Positions 58,505 to 64,000 of a stretch of DNA of 64,000 nucleotides are shown here, in pieces; position 1 is the first letter of the stretch, and every line of letters starts with the position of its first letter. Made by a program: the position numbers and the translations under genes. Location of the stretch: the NCBI GenBank assembly GCA_000818945.1, contig KN805413.1:190209-254208 (forward strand). Reading direction: 5' to 3'. Source of the stretch: Schizochytrium sp. CCTCC M209059. Taxonomy: Eukaryota > Sar > Bigyra > Thraustochytrida > Thraustochytriidae. The notes under the pieces are model-generated. The model was not told where the DNA came from. It ran no database searches and saw only the letters and a program-made list of their open reading frames with translations.

Positions 58505-59125
58505 TTTAAATGGGTGAGTAGCCGAGACACCTAGCTCGCAGGTCTTACTGATGAGCCAGACAAGTGCTCGGAAATAACTGTCTACTCGCGCCTCCAATGT
58601 ACCGCGTATGACGAGTAAGCACTATGCGAGCGAGTTGTTGGCGAGTTGGTCCCCGCCTCAGCCTCACAGCCGACGCGGGTTTCGTCCGATCGCTCGCCTC
58701 GCTGCTGCCAGAGCAGCCAGGCTCCAGCAGCCAAGCCGATGATAATCGTTTGCTACGGATGCCGCGTAGGTAAGCAGGCACTTGGTCTCTTTTATCCTAA
58801 TTTCGTTTCCATTACAACAACCACATCAAAATCTCTTTACACAAATAGCACTCAGGCTTTTGCTCGTTGGCATTAGGCGGGAAGAAAGCTAGGTGTTGGC
58901 ACCATCGTAGACTTAGGCTTTAGGAACGTACTACCACTCTTTCAGGAGCCAATCTGGCAAAATCTGACGACTCTGTCCTCGTGCCCTCCACTTTTGAGAA
59001 CTATCCGTTACGAGCGAATCAAATTGCCAGGAACTTTTCCATTCGAATACCGAGAACTTCTAGAACCTTTGGAGCACTTCCTCTAAGAAAGAAGGGATCA
59101 GGAGATCGAGGGATCCCGATCTCTG
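58505..59125. promoter_or_regulatory. Divergent intergenic region
   Basis: About 620 bp between outward-facing genes; contains both promoters. A polypyrimidine/CA-rich stretch (TTTCCATTACAACAACCACATC) lies at about 58807-58830. No gene is supported. Confidence 0.4.
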
Positions 59126-62100
59126 ATGGCGTCGCTCGCGAGGAGTGTAGAGAGCGAAGGAGCGAGGGGCCGCAGACGATCCGTCGACCACCAGGGGCCC
59201 GCGGGCAGAGGGCCGCAAGCCCGCTCCGCTGCGCTTCTTGCGCAGACCTTGCGCGTCTACGCACAGATTGAGCAAGAGGGGCGGGCCGCCGATCCGATGA
59301 CATCGTTGACGTGGGGCTGGCTCAAAGCCAAACCGTCTGCCGTGAGCTTTGCTTGCACAACACCTTCAAGGAACGCGAGGGGTTGCTGGCGAAAAATAGA
59401 GTTGTCTTCGTGGGAAAAGACTACTGGGCCTCATGGGAGAGAGTTTTGTGCCAGTCAAAATGGCGTTTACCGAAAGAGACGACCTCCACGCCGAGCGACG
59501 TCTGCCTCTACTAGCACCACTACGACTACCTGCATGCTCTGGGTCACGGTCATCTTGGCGTTGCTGTTTGGCTTGACAAAGCTTGGAAACGCAAGAAAAG
59601 TTATTCAATTACGGCATCCCCTGCCAGAAACCGTGTGGTACGAAGGAAGACACGGTCTCGTCGAGTGGTCTTTTGCAGGTTGGGGCGTACCCTTGAGTGC
59701 GAACCTTACGTGGACAATTGACCTTGTGCGAGCCACAGCAGACCAAAGCACGCCGGCTATCAAAGTGGGAGAGCACCTTGAAAGTACAGGGACGTTACGT
59801 TTTCGCGTACCCGTGGGTGTGGCAGGGCCTTTTGAGCAGCGCTTCCGGCTTCGCTTTAGCTCGCAACGTGGTGCTTTTGACGTACCCGATTCTTCCTTTT
59901 CGATTCGTCCAAAGACTCTTTTGCTGCTCGAGCCCGCGGCGCCAGATCCATGGATGGTACAAGAAGGGCTAGAGAGAAGATACTCGCTTGATGATCCTCT
60001 ACGCTTGTCGTGGCGAGCTGAGCCAAGCGACCATGACTGCATTGTCGATGTATTTTTGCAGAGCCCATATTTAGGCATCAAAAAAGTAGTTCTCGTGTCT
60101 AAAGCTAGCTGCACGACATCGCAACACGCCGTCGAGATACCTCCTGGTACGCCCCCAGGGCCAGGATATCGTGTGGTGCTTGTCGCACGCGATGGACGGA
60201 CGGTGGAAAGCGCACATTTTACTCTAACGGGCCAACATCTTCATTTTCTGGAGCCTGTCAGCTCAGACGGACCTTTCACCAATGAAGACACGGTACATGT
60301 GAGATGGATCGCGCATGCGTCGCTGAAAAAGGTGCACCGGGTAGTGGACCTCGTGCTCATCAGCAAAGGGCTGAAACGTGAAATGACGCTGCTCTCTGTG
60401 GATGCGGACCGTGAACGTGCCTCTGTGGCGCTTGCCTCGGTTGCCCCAAACTTGCAAAGTGGTTACTATCGCTTGCAAGCCCGCGGAGTCAAGTCACGAG
60501 CTATCCTGGGGACCTCGGGAGACTTTTACATTGCTGGGTTCGAAACTTTTTTGCTTTCCCCTGTGCTCGCAGATATCCAAGAGCCTACGGGTGCTTTGGA
60601 GGCTCTTCCAACCTATTCAGATGTACTTCCAATCCGGTGGCATTTTAATAATCCCGGCAAACGCGTTGGTAGCGTAGATGTGATCCTCCGGGCCGTTCAG
60701 AACCCTTCGTTGGTCTTTCCAATCGCGCACGACCTCAGTCTTTCAAGGCGTCGGCATCAAATGGTGTCACTGGACTGGACGCTTCCCGTCGCTGATCTCC
60801 GAAAAGCACAGCTTCTCGAGACCGCTGTTCGCCTGGACGTCTTCCCACACGTTCCCGTGACTTCTAACGCAGGTGGCGGCTTCGCCGTCCCAGGAGCACT
60901 GACAGCGTCGCGCGCCGTCACGGGCCCATTTGTGCTGGCCGACGCTTCCGATACCTCGTCTCCCTTTGCGGAGCGTGCCACAGAGTTTCGACACGATGCT
61001 CTACTGTTCTCCTCGCACGAAGGCGTAGGCCAGCATTGGACGCTTGGCACCACAACAAAGGTGCCGCAAGCTGTGAGAATGGATCCGCGCACGCGAGGTG
61101 CCGCGCGCGAGCTCCGTCTTGTCGTACCAAATGCAGAACACATTGTGAAAGCAACACGGTCGCTGGATGCAGGCATTGGGGAAGCCTTCTCGGTTCCCAC
61201 CGACCTCGCGGGTGGAACTATGATTTTTATCAAGGCGGTGGACGCACAACGGCCGGATCGCGTTCTTGGTGCAACTGGGCCCTTTTGGCTGGACGGTCTC
61301 TATGCACAAATATTTATGCCGGGATCGGGCGATCTTGGGGTCCGTCCCGGAGAAAAGGTTTCTTTTGCATGGCGCTTGCCCTCGTCTGAACGCGCGAACG
61401 CGGAGGTGGCCTTGTGGGTGCGTGGAAACGAGCAGCGAATGAATGTCAAGATCCCACGAGCGCAGCGCAATGGCGATATTTGGCGATCTACGTGGACTGT
61501 CCCATGCCAGATGCCACGCGGCAAATACACGGTGGTGCAAAGACTCTCAAGCGCCATGACTAATTCGCCAAAGCCAGCTGGGCGAGACGCCTACTCACCT
61601 CCCCTTTTGCATTTCAATGTAGTCAGTTTGGAAGCCGGGGTGACGGCACCATTGCATAGAGATACGTGGCGTCCGGGTATGCGTGCTCGGATTGCCTGGG
61701 TCGTGGACATTAACGAAAATGCATGCCTTTGGCCCGCTGGAAAGCCCGTGGACATTGTTGTGCAAGTGCTAGCAGGCCGCCATGAGATGGTCTTGGCTCA
61801 AAAGGTGCCCAACAGCGGCGAGATTTTTGTACATCTTCCTCGGGATCTTGCCGAGGACCATGCAGCGCATGTCTTAATCAAGCCGCATGATGCGTCTGCT
61901 GCTGGTTATATGACCCTGAAAAGTGAACCCTTTCGCATCGCGCGCGTGCCTCTGGGGACCTATTTGCCATTGGACGAGCTCGGTGGGCAGGTCGGCGCTG
62001 AGCGTTCGCCCCACGTCATTTCTAGTGCGTCGCATTCCTATGTAGAGCCAAGAATGACATTATCTCAAGCGGCTTTGGCGCAGCGACTCGCAGTGGGTTT

Positions 62101-62398
62101 CGGGTTGCTTCTCTTTTGCATGGGTGTAGCTGCCATTGGGATATATTTTCGACACGAGGTGAGCTACATGGTGCGGGGCGGAGGTAGCGTCTCACTCGAG
62201 CCAGAGTCTTGGAGGCGCCGACATCAGCGAGATGACGATGTGCGTTCTGTTCAAGATCGGCACCCTACGGAGCGAGAGCGTCGCGACGAATGTCGTCAAA
62301 ATGCATTTCGTGCACTCAGCGCGCCGAAGTCACAGACTGGGCGCACTCCTGGGGCTCGGCGTCGTGTGAATACTCATGTCAGTAAGGAATCCCAATGA
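59126..62398 (+). CDS. Type I membrane protein with repeated Kre9/KNH-like beta domains
   Basis: Up to 1090 residues from the ATG at 59126. The Met at 59534 (residue 137) begins an excellent signal peptide, MLWVTVILALLFGLTKLGNA, so translation may start there and 59126-59533 may be leader or another small gene. After the signal there are about six or seven repeats of 110 residues with a shared pattern: a hydrophobic-Trp strand (VHVRWIA, LPIRWHF, VSFAWRL, ARIAWVV), a VDLVL strand and a closing GPF or SGDFYI motif. This resembles the Ser-Thr-rich GPI-anchored/Kre9-KNH module of fungal cell-surface proteins. One TM helix (about 988-1008) and an Arg-rich 80-residue cytoplasmic tail follow. Likely a surface or endomembrane glycoprotein; the ligand is unknown. 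Confidence 0.65.
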   Translation: MASLARSVESEGARGRRRSVDHQGPAGRGPQARSAALLAQTLRVYAQIEQEGRAADPMTSLTWGWLKAKPSAVSFACTTPSRNARGCWRKIELSSWEKTTGPHGREFCASQNGVYRKRRPPRRATSASTSTTTTTCMLWVTVILALLFGLTKLGNARKVIQLRHPLPETVWYEGRHGLVEWSFAGWGVPLSANLTWTIDLVRATADQSTPAIKVGEHLESTGTLRFRVPVGVAGPFEQRFRLRFSSQRGAFDVPDSSFSIRPKTLLLLEPAAPDPWMVQEGLERRYSLDDPLRLSWRAEPSDHDCIVDVFLQSPYLGIKKVVLVSKASCTTSQHAVEIPPGTPPGPGYRVVLVARDGRTVESAHFTLTGQHLHFLEPVSSDGPFTNEDTVHVRWIAHASLKKVHRVVDLVLISKGLKREMTLLSVDADRERASVALASVAPNLQSGYYRLQARGVKSRAILGTSGDFYIAGFETFLLSPVLADIQEPTGALEALPTYSDVLPIRWHFNNPGKRVGSVDVILRAVQNPSLVFPIAHDLSLSRRRHQMVSLDWTLPVADLRKAQLLETAVRLDVFPHVPVTSNAGGGFAVPGALTASRAVTGPFVLADASDTSSPFAERATEFRHDALLFSSHEGVGQHWTLGTTTKVPQAVRMDPRTRGAARELRLVVPNAEHIVKATRSLDAGIGEAFSVPTDLAGGTMIFIKAVDAQRPDRVLGATGPFWLDGLYAQIFMPGSGDLGVRPGEKVSFAWRLPSSERANAEVALWVRGNEQRMNVKIPRAQRNGDIWRSTWTVPCQMPRGKYTVVQRLSSAMTNSPKPAGRDAYSPPLLHFNVVSLEAGVTAPLHRDTWRPGMRARIAWVVDINENACLWPAGKPVDIVVQVLAGRHEMVLAQKVPNSGEIFVHLPRDLAEDHAAHVLIKPHDASAAGYMTLKSEPFRIARVPLGTYLPLDELGGQVGAERSPHVISSASHSYVEPRMTLSQAALAQRLAVGFGLLLFCMGVAAIGIYFRHEVSYMVRGGGSVSLEPESWRRRHQRDDDVRSVQDRHPTERERRDECRQNAFRALSAPKSQTGRTPGARRRVNTHVSKESQ

Positions 62399-62968
62399 GG
62401 AGGTCGCGCGAGCTTATCAAGGATGTGGGAAAGCGAACGTTGCTTTTCCTGTTTTTTTTTGTTTTTTGTGTGGCAAATCTTTTCTTTGAACTTTTTGAAA
62501 CTGGTGAAAGAGGGAGCGAGGAGTACTTGTTGCATGCAACCCAAGTGGTTCCATTTGCTTCATTATGATTTTTAAAAAAGGGATAGAAAAGCAGACTTGC
62601 TTTTCTATGCGTCTGCATGTAATTTAGCGCATCATGAAGCTTGGCAAATCGAGTTAGGCCTTAGGCCCTATCCTTGGCGGCGTCCCCCCAAAAAAAAGAT
62701 GAAAGAAAGACAATATCTGCGCAACCCATAATTGATTTTGCGTTGCGGCAGAGTAGTACGTATAGCGGTGCGCGAAGCCGCGCAATCCGCGCTCACCAGC
62801 GGACTTGAACTTTTTGACGAAAAACGCGCAGCGGGACGTATGTAGACGCGAAAAGAAGAAGAAGAAGAAGAAGAGGTCCGACGGACGAGCGAGCGAGCGT
62901 GCGAGCGAGCGAGCAAACGAACCAACGAGCCAGCGAGGCTCGATCGAAGCAGAACGCGCGAGGGAACC
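62399..62968. other. Intergenic region before the epoxide hydrolase
   Basis: This 570-bp gap has T-runs at 62450-62465 (3' end of the previous transcript), an AGA microsatellite at about 62851-62873, and a GAGC(G)-type repeat at 62884-62942. The rest is probably promoter. No gene is supported. Confidence 0.5.
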
Positions 62969-64000
62969 ATGTCGCCGGGCTTGTCCACGAGCGTGGCGCC
63001 CGTGCCCTTCGAGGTTCGTGTGAGTGAGGAAGCCATCGAAGATCTGCGTCTCCGCTTGGCACGAAGAAAGAAACCCGCTGCGTCCATTGAAAGCCCTGGT
63101 ACCTGGACAGACGGCACCGATGCGGACACTCTTGATGATCTCATGGCGTACTGGGCTTCGGACTTTGACTGGCGCGCTCATGAAGCCAAGCTCAATTCGT
63201 TTGACCACTTTATGCTGGATGGCATGCATTTTATCCATCAGCGTTCAGCATGCAAAGATGCAATTCCACTTCTTCTCGTGCATGGCTGGCCCGGAAGCGT
63301 GGTGGAGTTTCTGGACATAATTCCAATGCTAACAAAGGGTGACGGCAAAGGAAGAGCCTTTCACGTGGTGGCGCCGAGCCTTCCCGGTTTTGCCTGGAGC
63401 CGCGATCTTGCGCGGCACGGAGGCCAATGGGGGGCGCGCTCGACAGCTGCGCTTTTCAAGGACCTCATGGCCCACCTTGGATACCCCCAGTTTGTAGCAC
63501 AAGCCGGTGATTGGGGCGCAGTGGTCGTTCACTGGCTTGCAGCTGACCACCCGCAAGCCTGCGTTGCCGTCCACCAAAATATGCCAACGGTTGGTACTCG
63601 TAGTAGCCGTGACGCCTTCACTGCGCATGGATTTGCACGCACGGCAACTGCTGCTGCCGTGAACTTGTTTCCTCGAGTGTTTCTCGACAAGACCGATCAG
63701 ACGAAGATTGCGCGTCGCAAGGACTACCTCTTGCATGGGAGCGCTTACTTTTTGATGCACTGCACGAAACCGCATCAATTGGGGGTTGCGCTCCAGGACA
63801 GCCCTGTTGCCTTGGCGTCCTGGATCCTGGAGAAAATGCACGCTTGGACGGATTTTGCGCCCGAACGCGGCGTCTTTGACGGTCTATCCAAGGACCAAAT
63901 TCTGTGTAACTTGTCAGTGTACTGGTTCACGCAGAGTATCGCATCGAGTTGCCGCTTTTACTTTGAGACGGTGCCGGTAATCCCTGGCGTCTCGCAGCGA
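62969..64000 (+). CDS. Epoxide hydrolase, alpha/beta-hydrolase fold (3' partial)
   Basis: 344 codons from the ATG at 62969 to the window edge, with no stop. This is the microsomal epoxide hydrolase family, which opens epoxides through an enzyme-ester intermediate. The N-terminal EHN domain is clear (FEVRVSEEAIEDLRLRLARR, then YWASDFDWRAHEAKLNSFDH, then FIHQRS). The alpha/beta core follows: oxyanion-hole motif HGWPGS, PSLPGFAWS, and nucleophile D181 in QAGDWGA. The catalytic acid and His lie in the missing C-terminal part. There is no N-terminal TM helix, unlike animal mEH, so it is probably soluble. Substrates could be lipid or xenobiotic epoxides. Confidence 0.92.
   Translation, partial: MSPGLSTSVAPVPFEVRVSEEAIEDLRLRLARRKKPAASIESPGTWTDGTDADTLDDLMAYWASDFDWRAHEAKLNSFDHFMLDGMHFIHQRSACKDAIPLLLVHGWPGSVVEFLDIIPMLTKGDGKGRAFHVVAPSLPGFAWSRDLARHGGQWGARSTAALFKDLMAHLGYPQFVAQAGDWGAVVVHWLAADHPQACVAVHQNMPTVGTRSSRDAFTAHGFARTATAAAVNLFPRVFLDKTDQTKIARRKDYLLHGSAYFLMHCTKPHQLGVALQDSPVALASWILEKMHAWTDFAPERGVFDGLSKDQILCNLSVYWFTQSIASSCRFYFETVPVIPGVSQR

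Overview
The window is nuclear DNA from an intron-poor eukaryote. It holds about 16 protein-coding genes of eukaryotic type on both strands, many with uninterrupted reading frames of 1,000 to 3,900 codons. Clear eukaryotic families include IRE1, URB1/Npa1, a CaMKK-type kinase, Tipin/Csm3, a TBC1D23-like protein, copine and paladin. Gene density is high, intergenic gaps are mostly 200-800 bp, and only two introns could be placed (GT-AG, 464 and 132 nt). The gene mix and very long single exons fit a stramenopile protist, perhaps a labyrinthulomycete (thraustochytrid). That taxon is an inference and is not proven by the sequence.

Layout, left to right. 1-4203 (+): IRE1 kinase/RNase, 5' end outside the window, with an added CCCH zinc finger at its C terminus. 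4904-11368 (-): URB1/Npa1 ribosome-biogenesis scaffold. 11595-13342 (+): flavin monooxygenase with one intron. 13969-15558 (+): CaMKK-like kinase, overlapping by 6 bp tail-to-tail with a 3,882-residue STAND protein (15553-27201, -). That protein combines a phosphotransferase-like domain, a NACHT NTPase, HEAT-like repeats, a DUF4062-like domain and a second P-loop region. 27554-29542: a complete Tc1/mariner-type transposon with 29-bp inverted repeats and an intact transposase. 30149-32932 (+): a protein of five tandem cytochrome b5 domains. 33733-36819 (+): TBC1D23-like protein. 37213-38241 (+): Tipin. 38438-40318 (-): unrecognised Arg-rich protein with one intron. 41073-45743 (+): three-domain paladin. 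46235-52774 (+): long coiled-coil protein. 52800-53135 (-): small CHY zinc-finger protein. 53579-55384 (+): copine. 55790-58504 (-): four-TM, DUF2254-like membrane protein. 59126-62398 (+): type I membrane protein with repeated Kre9/KNH-like beta domains. 62969-64000 (+): epoxide hydrolase, 3' end outside the window.

The genes do not form a pathway or operon; this is an ordinary mixed eukaryotic neighbourhood. The most unusual items are the giant kinase-NACHT-HEAT-DUF4062 protein, which looks like two STAND proteins in one chain and may be an immune-type or signalling NTPase, and the IRE1 with a TTP-like CCCH finger plus two PPPGF motifs. Others worth attention are the five-haem cytochrome b5 protein ending in CHCC, the TBC1D23-like protein that keeps both catalytic fingers, and the paladin in which all three phosphatase loops look intact. 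No tRNA, rRNA or CRISPR array was recognised.
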